A stretch of DNA of 64,000 nt from an uncultured Pelagibacteraceae bacterium (GTDB lineage Bacteria > Pseudomonadota > Alphaproteobacteria > Pelagibacterales > Pelagibacteraceae), in NCBI GenBank assembly GCA_902541315.1, contig CACBQF010000004.1, forward strand, positions 1 through 64,000. Reading direction: 5' to 3'. Position 1 is the first letter of the stretch. Every line of letters starts with the position of its first letter. Both the position numbers and the translations under genes were made by a program. Of this stretch, positions 1-10,367 are shown one piece after another. The notes under the pieces were generated by a model that saw nothing but the letters and a program-made list of their open reading frames with translations, was not told the origin of the DNA and did not search any database.

Positions 1-156
1 AGAATAAATCACCCACCGTTTTCCATCTTTACTTTCATAATATTTATTTCCAAAATTATCTTTACCGACAAATTTACCAAAAAAAATAGTTTTTAATCGC
101 GTTCCAAAAGTGTCACGATTCCACCAGGTAAAAATTTTTTTAAAAAGTGTCAACAT
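1..156 (-). CDS. NADH:ubiquinone oxidoreductase subunit NDUFA12-like, 3' end truncated by window edge
   Basis: Reverse-strand translation MLTLFKKIFTWWNRDTFGTRLKTIFFGKFVGKDNFGNKYYESKDGKRWVIYS; typical NDUFA12/B17.2 N-terminus. Confidence 0.85.
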   Translation of the reverse strand, partial: MLTLFKKIFTWWNRDTFGTRLKTIFFGKFVGKDNFGNKYYESKDGKRWVIYS

Positions 157-268
157 AAAAAATAAAATTATTTCAATTTAAAATTGTATAAATTAAATTA
201 GACTAAATTTTGATTTTGTATATAAATAATTTGTGTCAATAATCAAATAATTTTTAAACTGGGGAATT

Positions 269-1093
269 ATGTCAAAATATTTAGTTGAAACTTATTATAC
301 ATGTACTTTTAAAGTAAATCACCGTCTAGATAATATAAGTGAAGCAGATTTAAAGAGTTTGGAGAAAAGAGATGATGGAGAATTTGAAATATTAGATGTC
401 AAACTTGATAATAGAAAAACAAAAAGTTTAGATCCCAATAATAACAAAGTTATAAATAAAAACGAGATTAATCTTAATACAAGCGGCAAAGAAACAAATC
501 AGAAAAATTTACAGAGTATTATTAAAAAAACAGGGAATAATTCAGAAAAGAATGGCAAAAGATTTAGTATGCCAGATAGAAGAAAGGGTTATATTCAAAA
601 AGCTACCATTGGTGATCACAAAGTTTATTTGCATACTGGTGAATATGAAGATGGAAAAATTGGGGAAATTTTTATTGATACAAGTAAAGAAGGTGAACTA
701 GTAAAAGCCTTAATGAACAACTTTGCCATAGCTATTTCTCTGGGTCTTCAATATGGTGTGCCCTTAGATGAATTTATTAGTGCTTTTGTAGGAACGAAAT
801 TTGAACCCTCTGGTAAAGTATATGGTAATGATAGAATTTTAAGTGCTTCATCTATTTTAGACTATATATTTAGGGAATTAGCGATCTCATATCAAAATAG
901 AGAGGATTTAGCTCACACTCCCTCAATTGTAAACAATGAAAATTCTAGCTTAGATGAAAAAAATCCTGATGAACAAAATCAACTTTTAAAAATCGTTAAA
1001 GATATGACAAGCAAAGGATTTGTGAGAAATAATTACAAAAAAAATCTTGTCGATATATCTGATGTGAAAATAAGCCTCAAAGGTAAAAAATAA
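269..1093 (+). CDS. TSCPD domain protein, similar to C-terminal domain of class II (B12-dependent) ribonucleotide reductase
   Basis: Motif [62 protein letters not shown] matches NrdJ C-terminus; no RNR catalytic barrel. Confidence 0.85.
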   Translation: MSKYLVETYYTCTFKVNHRLDNISEADLKSLEKRDDGEFEILDVKLDNRKTKSLDPNNNKVINKNEINLNTSGKETNQKNLQSIIKKTGNNSEKNGKRFSMPDRRKGYIQKATIGDHKVYLHTGEYEDGKIGEIFIDTSKEGELVKALMNNFAIAISLGLQYGVPLDEFISAFVGTKFEPSGKVYGNDRILSASSILDYIFRELAISYQNREDLAHTPSIVNNENSSLDEKNPDEQNQLLKIVKDMTSKGFVRNNYKKNLVDISDVKISLKGKK

Positions 1094-2878
1094 CTATTTT
1101 TTTATTTTTAAAGAAATATTTAATTCTTTTAATTGATTTTCACTAACATTAGACGGGGCATTCATCATTAAATCCTGAGCATTTTGATTCATAGGAAACA
1201 TAGTAACTTCTCTTATATTTTTTTCGTTAGCTAAAAGCATAACAATTCTATCTATCCCTGGAGCAATTCCTCCATGAGGTGGCGCACCATAATTAAGTGC
1301 ATTTATCATTCCGCTAAATTTTTCATCAACTTGATTTTTATCATATCCAGCTATTGAGAATAATTTATACATTAGTTCTGGGATATGGTTTCTAATAGCC
1401 CCTGATGAAAGCTCTATACCATTACATACTATATCATATTGATAAGCTAAAATTTCTAAAGGTTTATCAAAATTTAGATTATCTATATCTCCTTGAGGCA
1501 TTGAAAATGGATTATGACTGAACTTAATTTTTTTAGTTTCATTGTCTTTCTCATACATTGGATAGTCTACAATCCAGCAAAATGCAAAAATATTATCATC
1601 TATTAAATTTAGATCTCGAGCAATCTTATTTCTAGCCAATGAAGTAATATTTTCTAAATTTTTTTCTTTACTGCATGCAAAGAAAATACTGTCTCCTATT
1701 TTGGCACCCGTTTTTTTCATTATTTCATTTAGAGCATCCTTTGAAAAAAATTTACCTACAGGGCCCTTACCTGAAATTTCTTTGTTCATTTCAAAAGTAA
1801 AATATGCCATACCGGAAGCGCCCTGATCTTTTGCCCATTTATCGATTCCATCAAAAAAACTTCTAGGCTTTTCCTTTGTATTTTTTGTAATAATACATCT
1901 AACTTTAGAACCAGATTTTACAAGTTTTTTAAAAATATCAAATTTAACGTCATCTCTTAAAAAAATTTCTGTTATATCATTTATAATTAATGGGTTTCTT
2001 AAATCTGGTTTATCAGTTCCATACCTAATCATAGAGTCTTTAAAAGAAATTCTTGGAAATTTTTCATTTAGTAATTTTTTTTTTGAGAAATTTTTAAAAG
2101 TATTAACTAAAAGAGTTTCTACTACATTGAAAATATCCTCTTGTTCAACAAATGACATTTCTAAATCTAGTTGGTAAAATTCACCAGGACTTCTGTCAGC
2201 TCTTGCATCTTCGTCTCTAAAACATGGTGCAATTTGAAAATACCTATCAAAACCTGATACCATTATTAATTGTTTAAACTGCTGTGGTGCTTGTGGAAGC
2301 GCATAAAATTTACCTGGGTTTAATCTGCTTGGAACTAAAAAATCTCTAGCTCCCTCTGGACTTGATGATGTTAAAATTGGTGTTTGATACTCAAGAAAAC
2401 CTAATTTGCTCATTTCATTTCTTATAAATGAAATTACTTTAGATCTTAAAATAATATTTTCATGAATTTTTTTTCTCCTTAAATCTAAAAATCTATACCT
2501 TAATCTAATCTCCTCTGAATATTCTTGATCACTGAAAATTGGTATTGGCAATTCTTTACAAGCTCCTAAAACACTGAAACTTTTTATAATTACCTCCACT
2601 TCACCTGTATTTATCTCTTTATTAATTGTTTCATTTGATCTACTTACCACTTCTCCATCAACTTTGATGACAGTTTCGAGTTGCATTTTTTCAAGAGTTA
2701 AAAAATTTGAATTTTCTTTATCAATTATACATTGTGTAATTCCATAATTGTCTCTCAAATCAATAAATAAAAGATTTCCGTGATCTCGTTTTTTATTTAT
2801 CCAACCAGAAAGTAATACTTTTTTACCGATATCTTTCTTTCTTAGCTCATCACAATTATGACTTCTGTACTTATTCAA
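1094..2878 (-). CDS. aspS: Aspartate--tRNA ligase
   Basis: Class II aaRS motifs, FRDEDARADRSPGEFYQLDLEMSF, GIAPGIDRIVMLLANEKNIREVTMFPMNQNAQDLMMNAPS. Confidence 0.97.
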   Translation of the reverse strand: MNKYRSHNCDELRKKDIGKKVLLSGWINKKRDHGNLLFIDLRDNYGITQCIIDKENSNFLTLEKMQLETVIKVDGEVVSRSNETINKEINTGEVEVIIKSFSVLGACKELPIPIFSDQEYSEEIRLRYRFLDLRRKKIHENIILRSKVISFIRNEMSKLGFLEYQTPILTSSSPEGARDFLVPSRLNPGKFYALPQAPQQFKQLIMVSGFDRYFQIAPCFRDEDARADRSPGEFYQLDLEMSFVEQEDIFNVVETLLVNTFKNFSKKKLLNEKFPRISFKDSMIRYGTDKPDLRNPLIINDITEIFLRDDVKFDIFKKLVKSGSKVRCIITKNTKEKPRSFFDGIDKWAKDQGASGMAYFTFEMNKEISGKGPVGKFFSKDALNEIMKKTGAKIGDSIFFACSKEKNLENITSLARNKIARDLNLIDDNIFAFCWIVDYPMYEKDNETKKIKFSHNPFSMPQGDIDNLNFDKPLEILAYQYDIVCNGIELSSGAIRNHIPELMYKLFSIAGYDKNQVDEKFSGMINALNYGAPPHGGIAPGIDRIVMLLANEKNIREVTMFPMNQNAQDLMMNAPSNVSENQLKELNISLKIKK

Positions 2879-3541
2879 TTAATCTCCTAAAATTTCCCTA
2901 ATTATAGAGAGGTTTATTGATTTTTTTTTTTTTAAGCTCACTTCGTCGATCTTATATATAAAATCAAATATATTACTATAAGATCTATGAATTCTTTTAA
3001 CTATATAATTTACTAACTTTTTTTCGATTGTAATCTGTCGGTCTGAGAAATTTTTTATTAAAAGGGCAAAAACCAACTCATCATCAGGTTTCTTGATATT
3101 TTGAATTAAAAAATTTTTTGTCCTTGATTTTAAATCAATTAAATTGAAATCCAACTCAGATATGGGTTTTAAAGTCGTAACTATGAGATACTTGTTACTT
3201 TGATCAATGATATTAATTAAAGTATAAATTAATTTCTCATTAATTTTCTCATTTAAATCTTCTATAATTATATTTTCATGAAGCTTAATATTTGCTAAAT
3301 CATCATTATCAAATTTGTAAGCATCAAAAATAATACCTTTAAATTTTTTTAGAAATATATTCATTAAATGGCTTTTACCTGAAAGTTTTTCACCACATAT
3401 ATTCAGAAAATTTTTTTCCCACTTTGGCCAACTATTTAAAAAATTATATACGTGTTTATTACTTGTTGATGTAAAAAAGTCATCACTTTTTAAATTTTTT
3501 TCGTAATTAAATTTTATAATTTTTTGATTTATATCTCTCAT
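2879..3541 (-). CDS. DnaA-related regulatory protein (Hda/HdaA-like)
   Basis: Small DnaA-like ATPase with CGEKLSGKSHLMNIF P-loop; next to DUF2066 and purM as in alphaproteobacteria. Confidence 0.75.
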   Translation of the reverse strand: MRDINQKIIKFNYEKNLKSDDFFTSTSNKHVYNFLNSWPKWEKNFLNICGEKLSGKSHLMNIFLKKFKGIIFDAYKFDNDDLANIKLHENIIIEDLNEKINEKLIYTLINIIDQSNKYLIVTTLKPISELDFNLIDLKSRTKNFLIQNIKKPDDELVFALLIKNFSDRQITIEKKLVNYIVKRIHRSYSNIFDFIYKIDEVSLKKKKSINLSIIREILGD

Positions 3542-3542
3542 C

Positions 3543-4622
3543 TTATCTTATTGACCAAATTTTATTTTGAGTATTAAAACTAAAGTTATTTTCTTCCATT
3601 ATCTTTAAAAATAAACTCGGAGTCCCGTTAAAAATTATTTGATAATAGGTAAAATTTTTATCAAGTTTAGTTATGAAAAAATAATTAACAAAATCTAGAT
3701 CATTTAAGTTTTTTTCAAAATTAGATAAGATTTCATTATTCTTATTACTTATTTTAATATGCAGTGGAAGCTTAATTGAAGTGTTGATTTTATTTATTTT
3801 TTTCCAATGATCTTCATAAATAATCTTTAATTCATTAATTAATTTACTATTTTTTTTTATAGTATTTATATCTGGGTGTGTAAAAGTTTGATTTTTTAAA
3901 ACAATACTGTTGTTATAAGTTATTCTTGATAAAACTCTTAATTGATCTCCATTTTTAAAAACTAGTGATATAATTGAATCTTTTAAATTATATTTTGAAG
4001 TTACCTCCTTAAAATCATAATTTTCAATATTTTCATAATTTTTTTTAATTTGTTTTAAATCCTCTAGATCTTCAGTAGGTAAAATATACTCTATCAAATG
4101 TGTTTTTTCTAAATTTTTATTCCAGTTTTTGAATATTTCGTTGTTATTAAAAATTAATAAATCTTTTTTTTCTTCATCTATTATTATTGGAATAAATAAA
4201 AATTTTTTTTTTTTAGGTATTGATGGAAAAATATTTTTTTCCTCTAAAAAATCATAAATTTTTTTTTTATTAAAAGATACTCCCAAGTTTACGTAATATA
4301 CTTCATTTATAAACTTTTCTTCTTGTATCGAGAAAGACTCGATCATTCCTTTAAGATTATTTATTTTAATATCATTAATCTTTTTTCTATCATTAGAATC
4401 AACTATTACCGAAATTAATTCAAAAAAAGCTTGCTTAAAACCTTCATCAATAACATGATTTTTATCAAAGTTTATTTCAAATGGTCTCGATATATCTATA
4501 TTTTTTACATCAAAAGATTTGGGGAAAACTTTTTCTGTGGAAAAAAAAAACATATTTAGAGATAGAATTAAAAAAAAAATATATAAGATCTTTAATTTAT
4601 TTATTGTAATTTTAAATATCAT
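3543..4622 (-). CDS. DUF2066-like secreted protein
   Basis: N-terminal hydrophobic signal MIFKITINKLKILYIFFLILSLNMFFF; genomic context between hda and purM; internal ATG at 4622 preferred over ORF start 4655. Confidence 0.6.
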   Translation of the reverse strand: MIFKITINKLKILYIFFLILSLNMFFFSTEKVFPKSFDVKNIDISRPFEINFDKNHVIDEGFKQAFFELISVIVDSNDRKKINDIKINNLKGMIESFSIQEEKFINEVYYVNLGVSFNKKKIYDFLEEKNIFPSIPKKKKFLFIPIIIDEEKKDLLIFNNNEIFKNWNKNLEKTHLIEYILPTEDLEDLKQIKKNYENIENYDFKEVTSKYNLKDSIISLVFKNGDQLRVLSRITYNNSIVLKNQTFTHPDINTIKKNSKLINELKIIYEDHWKKINKINTSIKLPLHIKISNKNNEILSNFEKNLNDLDFVNYFFITKLDKNFTYYQIIFNGTPSLFLKIMEENNFSFNTQNKIWSIR

Positions 4623-4633
4623 AATGTGCAGTG

Positions 4634-5662
4634 ATGAGTAAAAATATATTAACATATAAAAAAAGTGGTGTTGATATTAATGCTGCTGATAAATTTGTTA
4701 AATTCATATCTAATATTTCTACAAGAAAAAAAGGCAAAAAAAAGTTGAATAATATTGGTGGTTTTGGATCAATTTCAAATATTCCGAAAAATCTTAAAAA
4801 TCCAAAGATTGTAGCTTGTACGGATGGTGTTGGAACAAAAATTGAAATCGCTAACTTACTCAATAAATTTGATACTATAGGCATTGATCTTGTCGCTATG
4901 AGCGTCAATGACTTGATAGTTCAAGGAGCAAAACCATTATTTTTTTTAGACTATATTTCAATAAATAAAATTAATTTATCAAAATTAAAGTCTATTATTA
5001 ATGGAATTTTAAAAGGATGTAAAATTTCAGAATGTAGCTTAGTGGGAGGTGAAACAGCTGAAATGCCTGGCACATACTCTAAAGATAAATTTGATATCGC
5101 AGGTTTTGCTGTAGGGATTGTTGAAGAAAAAAAAATACTTAATGGAAAAAAAATTAAAAAAGATGACTTAATTTTAGCAATTCCATCGAGTGGATTACAT
5201 TCTAATGGATATTCATTAGTTAGAAACCTTATTAATATCAAAAATATAAATATAAAAAAAAATAAATTCCTTAAAAAAGAATTGATTAGGCCTACAAAAA
5301 TTTATGTAAAAGAAATTTTAAACTTAATAAACAACAATCTACTTAACGGATGTGCAAATATAACTGGTGGAGGTATAGCAGATAACTTAAATAGAATATT
5401 ACCAAGTAATCTAAATGCTGAAATAGATCTGCTCAATATCAATCCTTCTAAAATATTTCACTGGTTAAAAAGTAATAATATAAGTGATAAAGAGATGTTA
5501 AAAACATTTAATTGTGGTGTTGGTTTTTGTTTAGTTGTAAGTCCAAAAAATTTAAAAAAAGTAATTAGATATTTTTCTAAGAAATACAGACCTTACATAA
5601 TTGGAAAAATATGTAATGGAAAAAAACAAGTTAAATTTAATGGTAAAATCAATTGGAATTAA
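4634..5662 (+). CDS. purM: Phosphoribosylformylglycinamidine cyclo-ligase
   Basis: KNPKIVACTDGVGTKIEIA, GIDLVAMSVNDLIVQGAKPLFFLDYI, GGETAEMPGTY, SSGLHSNGYSLVR. Confidence 0.97.
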   Translation: MSKNILTYKKSGVDINAADKFVKFISNISTRKKGKKKLNNIGGFGSISNIPKNLKNPKIVACTDGVGTKIEIANLLNKFDTIGIDLVAMSVNDLIVQGAKPLFFLDYISINKINLSKLKSIINGILKGCKISECSLVGGETAEMPGTYSKDKFDIAGFAVGIVEEKKILNGKKIKKDDLILAIPSSGLHSNGYSLVRNLINIKNINIKKNKFLKKELIRPTKIYVKEILNLINNNLLNGCANITGGGIADNLNRILPSNLNAEIDLLNINPSKIFHWLKSNNISDKEMLKTFNCGVGFCLVVSPKNLKKVIRYFSKKYRPYIIGKICNGKKQVKFNGKINWN

Positions 5663-6224
5663 AAAGCTGAAAACAGCAATTTTTATTTCTGGTAATGGAA
5701 GTAATATGAAAAATCTAATTAGATTTTCAAAAATAAAAAATTCGCCGATCGTAGTTGACTTTGTTTTATCAAATAACAAAAAAGCCAACGGTATTACGCA
5801 CGTAAAAAAAAACAAAATTAATTTCAAAATTTTCGATTTTAAACAAAGAGATAATGATGAAAAAAAAATTTTAGATATTTTAAAAAAAAGGAAAATCCAG
5901 TTAATTTGTCTTGCAGGATTTATGAAAATACTTTCAAGAAATTTTATCAAAAAATTTAAGGGAAAAATTCTAAATATACATCCTTCTTTATTACCAAAAT
6001 ATAAAGGATTAAATACTCATGAAAGAGTAATACTAAATAATGAAAAATTTTCAGGTTGTACTGTGCATATTGTTAATGCAAGATTAGATTCTGGAAAAAT
6101 AATCTTACAGAAACAAGTTAGAATAAATAAAAAAGATAATCCAGAAACATTATCAAAAAAAATTTTAAAACAAGAGCACATATTATACCCAAAGGCTTTG
6201 AAAAAAATGTTTTCTAAGTTTTAA
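5643..6224 (+). CDS. purN: Phosphoribosylglycinamide formyltransferase
   Basis: TAIFISGNGSNMKNLI, LAGFMKILS, ILNIHPSLLPKYKGLNTHERV; start chosen as ATG inside ORF that begins at 5601. Confidence 0.95.
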   Translation, partial: VKSIGIKKLKTAIFISGNGSNMKNLIRFSKIKNSPIVVDFVLSNNKKANGITHVKKNKINFKIFDFKQRDNDEKKILDILKKRKIQLICLAGFMKILSRNFIKKFKGKILNIHPSLLPKYKGLNTHERVILNNEKFSGCTVHIVNARLDSGKIILQKQVRINKKDNPETLSKKILKQEHILYPKALKKMFSKF

Positions 6225-6624
6225 AAAAAAAATCCAGTTCAATATTAGCATTTTCTAGACTGTCTGAACCATGAACAGAATTTTTATCTATAGACAACCC
6301 AAATTTTTTTCTAATAGTACCCTCTTTAGCGTCTTTTGGATTTGTTGATCCCATTAACTCTCTATTCTCAAAAATTGCATTTTCTTTTTCAAGTTTCATA
6401 ACAACTATTGGCCCAGATGATAAATAATTGCATAATTCGTTATAAAATGGCTTTGTTTCATGTACCTTATAAAACTTTTCAGCCTCTGATTTATTTATCT
6501 GAATTTTTTTTTCCTCAATAATTCTAAAACCATTTCTAATAAAGATCTCTTTTATTTGGCCCTCTAAGTTCCTTTCTACTGCATCAGGTTTAATAATTGA
6601 TAATGTTTGCTCAATATTACTCAT
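6214..6624 (-). CDS. ndk: Nucleoside-diphosphate kinase
   Basis: TLSIIKPDAVERNLEGQI, RELMGSTNPKDAKEGTIRKKFG, NSVHGSDSLENANIE. Confidence 0.97.
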   Translation of the reverse strand: MSNIEQTLSIIKPDAVERNLEGQIKEIFIRNGFRIIEEKKIQINKSEAEKFYKVHETKPFYNELCNYLSSGPIVVMKLEKENAIFENRELMGSTNPKDAKEGTIRKKFGLSIDKNSVHGSDSLENANIELDFFFKT

Positions 6625-8071
6625 AATAATCCTCGATTAATTGATTTAATAATCTCACTCCATAACCTGTAGCACCACCTGAATTTAAAGCTCCTCCATA
6701 TTTTGAAAATGCCATTCCAGCAATATCTAAATGTGCCCAAGGAGTTTTATTCAAAATAAATCTTTGTAAAAATTGTGCAGCTGTAGTTGAGCCTGCACCT
6801 CCAACATAATTTATATTTTGCATATCAGCATTTTTAGAATTTATTAATTTATCAAAATTTTTGTGTAGAGGCATTCTCCATAATTTTTCCTCAACTTTTT
6901 CACCTGCTTTAATAAGTTCATTAGATAGCTTATCGTCATTTGAAAAAAGACCAGCATACTCAGAACCTAACGAAACAATTATTGCTCCTGTCAAAGTAGC
7001 TAAATCAATCATAAATTTAGGTTTGAATTTTTTTTCTGTAAACGTAATTGCATCAGCAAGAACTAGTCTTCCCTCTGCATCTGTATTTAAAATTTCGATT
7101 GTTTTTCCACTATATGACTTTACAATATCCCCTGGTCTTTGAGCATTCCCACTTACCATGTTTTCAACAAGCCCTACAACACCTACGGCATTTATTTTTG
7201 CTTTTCTTAATGCTAGATTTTTCATTAACCCAACAACAGCAGCTGAGCCAGCCATATCGTAAGTCATATCCTCCATGAACTTTGCAGGTTTTAAAGAATA
7301 ACCGCCAGTATCAAAACAAACTCCCTTACCAATAAAAGCTAATGGTCTTGAGCTGTTTCTTGTTCCTTTCCATTCCAAAGTCACAAGATATGATCCTCTG
7401 ATACTTCCTTGACCTACTCCAAGCAAAGCATTCATACCTAATCTTTTTAATTTTTTTTGATCATATATATTAATTTTTAAACCATATTTTTTAAGTGATT
7501 TTATTCTTTTTGCATATTCATCTGGATGTAAAACATTTCCTGGCTCAGAAACTAAATCTCTTGCATAAAAAGTCCCTTGCTCTAAAGCCTTAAATTTTAT
7601 TTGATCTAAACTAGAAAGATTATTTTTTCTTCCAAGGACTTTAATAGTTATTAATCTTGTTTCTTTTTTTGATTTATATTTTTTAAACTCATAAGATTTT
7701 AACTTCAATCCATGAAGAAAATAACCAATAAAATTTTTGTTGTTAATAGTATTTTCTGTGTTAATGAAATATTCAGAATTTTTTCCAGGATTAATAATTC
7801 CATAAAGTTCTGCCCCTAAATTTTCTATCTCTGAATTTTTGATATTTTTTTTTATAGATACTAAAACTATTTTTTTTTTTGAAGTAAGATTAAAAACTAA
7901 TAGTTTTTTTTTTAAATCACTTGTTTTTAATAAGTCTGATATATAAGAATATTCAAGGCTAGAAATATATTTTTTGATCGGTTTTATATCAAACCTTTCA
8001 TCCACAAATAGGACTAAATTTGCAGAGGTTCTTTCTAATTTGCTTTTTTTAAAGCTTATTTTTATTGACAT
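6617..8071 (-). CDS. pepA: Leucyl aminopeptidase (M17)
   Basis: GKGVCFDTGGYSLKPAKFMEDMTYDMAGSAAVVG and NTDAEGRLVLADA signatures. Confidence 0.97.
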   Translation of the reverse strand: MSIKISFKKSKLERTSANLVLFVDERFDIKPIKKYISSLEYSYISDLLKTSDLKKKLLVFNLTSKKKIVLVSIKKNIKNSEIENLGAELYGIINPGKNSEYFINTENTINNKNFIGYFLHGLKLKSYEFKKYKSKKETRLITIKVLGRKNNLSSLDQIKFKALEQGTFYARDLVSEPGNVLHPDEYAKRIKSLKKYGLKINIYDQKKLKRLGMNALLGVGQGSIRGSYLVTLEWKGTRNSSRPLAFIGKGVCFDTGGYSLKPAKFMEDMTYDMAGSAAVVGLMKNLALRKAKINAVGVVGLVENMVSGNAQRPGDIVKSYSGKTIEILNTDAEGRLVLADAITFTEKKFKPKFMIDLATLTGAIIVSLGSEYAGLFSNDDKLSNELIKAGEKVEEKLWRMPLHKNFDKLINSKNADMQNINYVGGAGSTTAAQFLQRFILNKTPWAHLDIAGMAFSKYGGALNSGGATGYGVRLLNQLIEDYYE

Positions 8072-8154
8072 TTATAGTATATGTGTACTTTAAGTTGTAT
8101 AATAATTGTAAACTAATAGTTGAAAATATATAAGTACTATTTTGTAAGATTTCA

Positions 8155-9297
8155 ATGAAAAAATTATTATTTAGAAAATTATTAATTGACTGTTTAACCT
8201 TTTTTTTAATTACTCTTTTGAGTGCAAGTGTAATTATCTGGGTATTTCAAGCAGTAAATTTTTTGGACATAATGATTGAGGATGGTCGTAGTTACAAAGT
8301 CTATATAAATTATTCATTACTTAATTTTCCTAAAATTGTAAGCAAAGTACTTCCTTTTACATTTTTTTTCAGTTTTTTTTATGTGATAACAAGATATGAA
8401 ATTAACAATGAATTAATCATATTTTGGAATTTTGGTATTAATAAATTACAGCTTATTAACTTTTTATTTATTTTTTCAATATTTTTAACACTTATACAAA
8501 TTATACTTTCTACATTTATTGTACCCACAACCCAAGACCTTGCTAGATCGTTTTTAAGATCATCATCTGTAAATTTTTTAGAAAGTTTTATAAAACAAAA
8601 AAAGTTTAATGATACTATTAAAGGGGTAACAATTTACTCTGGAGCTAAAGATGACGATGGAAATTTATTTAATATATACATTAAGAAAGAAGAGAACTTA
8701 AATAATTTTCAAATTACATACGCTAAAAAGGGAAATTTTATCAAAAAAAAAGACAATCAAATTCTTGTTTTGTATGAAGGAGAAACAATTAATGTTATAA
8801 ATGATAAAATAACAAATTTTAGATTTTCAAAATCTGATTTTAATTTACAAAATTTTGAAACAAATACGACTACTTATGTTAAGACACAAGAACTTTCTAC
8901 AATGAAACTGCTCACATGTTATTTAAGACTTAATAATTCGAATTTTTTAAATGCAAGTTCTAATAATATAATAATTGAAAATTGCAGATTAGAAAATTTA
9001 GACAATATAATCAAAGAGTTATATAAAAGATTTATTATTCCTTTTTATTTACCAATCCTAATGTTGATTATTCTATTTTTAATTCTTAGATCGAAAGAAA
9101 ATATAAATTATTTTAATTTTAGAATATTTATTTTTTTGTTGGGATTATCAATTATTATTTCATCAGAAATGAGTTTAAGATTTATTGAAAGTAATATTTT
9201 AGAAAACATAAAGATTTTTGTTATTCCTTTAATTTTGACTTTTATAGCTTATTCAATAATTTTTTTTAATTTAAATTCTTTTAGGAGAGAAAGATGA
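8155..9297 (+). CDS. lptF: LPS export permease LptF
   Basis: YjgP/YjgQ-type membrane protein, followed by lptG and lptD. Confidence 0.9.
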   Translation: MKKLLFRKLLIDCLTFFLITLLSASVIIWVFQAVNFLDIMIEDGRSYKVYINYSLLNFPKIVSKVLPFTFFFSFFYVITRYEINNELIIFWNFGINKLQLINFLFIFSIFLTLIQIILSTFIVPTTQDLARSFLRSSSVNFLESFIKQKKFNDTIKGVTIYSGAKDDDGNLFNIYIKKEENLNNFQITYAKKGNFIKKKDNQILVLYEGETINVINDKITNFRFSKSDFNLQNFETNTTTYVKTQELSTMKLLTCYLRLNNSNFLNASSNNIIIENCRLENLDNIIKELYKRFIIPFYLPILMLIILFLILRSKENINYFNFRIFIFLLGLSIIISSEMSLRFIESNILENIKIFVIPLILTFIAYSIIFFNLNSFRRER

Positions 9298-10367
9298 AAA
9301 CTTACATAAAATTTTTAAGTAAAATTTTCATTAGCTCTTTTTTTTATGTTTCCCTAATAATGTTTAGTCTCATATTATTGTTAAATTTGCTTAGTGAGTT
9401 AGATTTTTTTAAAAATATTAATGTAGATAACTCAATTCCAATATATTTATCACTTTTAAATTCTCCATCTTTTATCTTTGAGATGTTTCCTTTTATTTTT
9501 TTAATCTCAACTCAACTTTTTTTCATAACTTTATTTAATGATAATCAACTAAGTATTTTTAAGTATTCAGGTTTAAAAAACTCAAAAATTTTATGGATCA
9601 TAAGTTTAGTAAGTTTTTTTTTAGGTCTGTTAATAATTACAATATTTTATAGTTTTTCCTCTAGTCTGAAAAATTTTTATTTAGACCTTAAAACAAATTA
9701 TACAAAAGACGGTAAATATTTAGCAGTAATTACTAAAAATGGACTTTGGATAAAAGATGTTATTGACGACAGAATTATGATTATAAATGCAGTCAAAGTC
9801 GATCAAAATTTTTTGATTGATGCTTATATATCAGAATTTAATGAGGAATTTAGAATTAAAAGAAATATCGTTAGTCCAAGAATAGATATTTCCAAAAAAA
9901 ATTGGATAATATACGATGCAGAAATTTTTGATAAAAATAAAAAGCAAAAAATTCAATCCCTCAAATTAGAAACAAATTTTGATTATTTCTTAATTCAAAA
10001 CTTATTTTCAAATTTGTCATCCCTTTCAATTTTAGAACTATTAGAATTAAGGAAAAATTATAAATCATTAAGTTACTCTTTAATAGAAATTGACATACAG
10101 CTGCTTAAATTGATTTCTTTTCCAATTTACCTTGTTTTGATGACAGTTCTATCAAGTATTATAATGTTGAGCACCAAAGAATTGAAAAGCTCAATTTTAA
10201 AAATTTCGTTTGGTTTATTCCTTTCAGTAGTAATATATTATTTATTTAATTTTTTTAATGTTTTGGGAAAAACTGAAAAGATAAATTTATTTAGCTCTAT
10301 TTTGATGCCTTTAATTTTGTTAACCTTTATTAATTCAATAATGATAAGAAGATTTAATGAAAAGTAA
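9294..10367 (+). CDS. lptG: LPS export permease LptG
   Basis: YjgP/YjgQ-type topology; 4-nt overlap with lptF. Confidence 0.9.
   Translation: MKTYIKFLSKIFISSFFYVSLIMFSLILLLNLLSELDFFKNINVDNSIPIYLSLLNSPSFIFEMFPFIFLISTQLFFITLFNDNQLSIFKYSGLKNSKILWIISLVSFFLGLLIITIFYSFSSSLKNFYLDLKTNYTKDGKYLAVITKNGLWIKDVIDDRIMIINAVKVDQNFLIDAYISEFNEEFRIKRNIVSPRIDISKKNWIIYDAEIFDKNKKQKIQSLKLETNFDYFLIQNLFSNLSSLSILELLELRKNYKSLSYSLIEIDIQLLKLISFPIYLVLMTVLSSIIMLSTKELKSSILKISFGLFLSVVIYYLFNFFNVLGKTEKINLFSSILMPLILLTFINSIMIRRFNEK

Noticed and set aside
4612-5241. Two minus-strand ORFs (98 aa and 96 aa) inside purM
   Set aside because: Antisense shadows of purM with no coding support.
5552-5950. 132-aa minus-strand ORF over purM/purN
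   Set aside because: Antisense to well-supported purM and purN; hydrophobic Phe/Leu/Ile-rich shadow of an A-rich coding strand.
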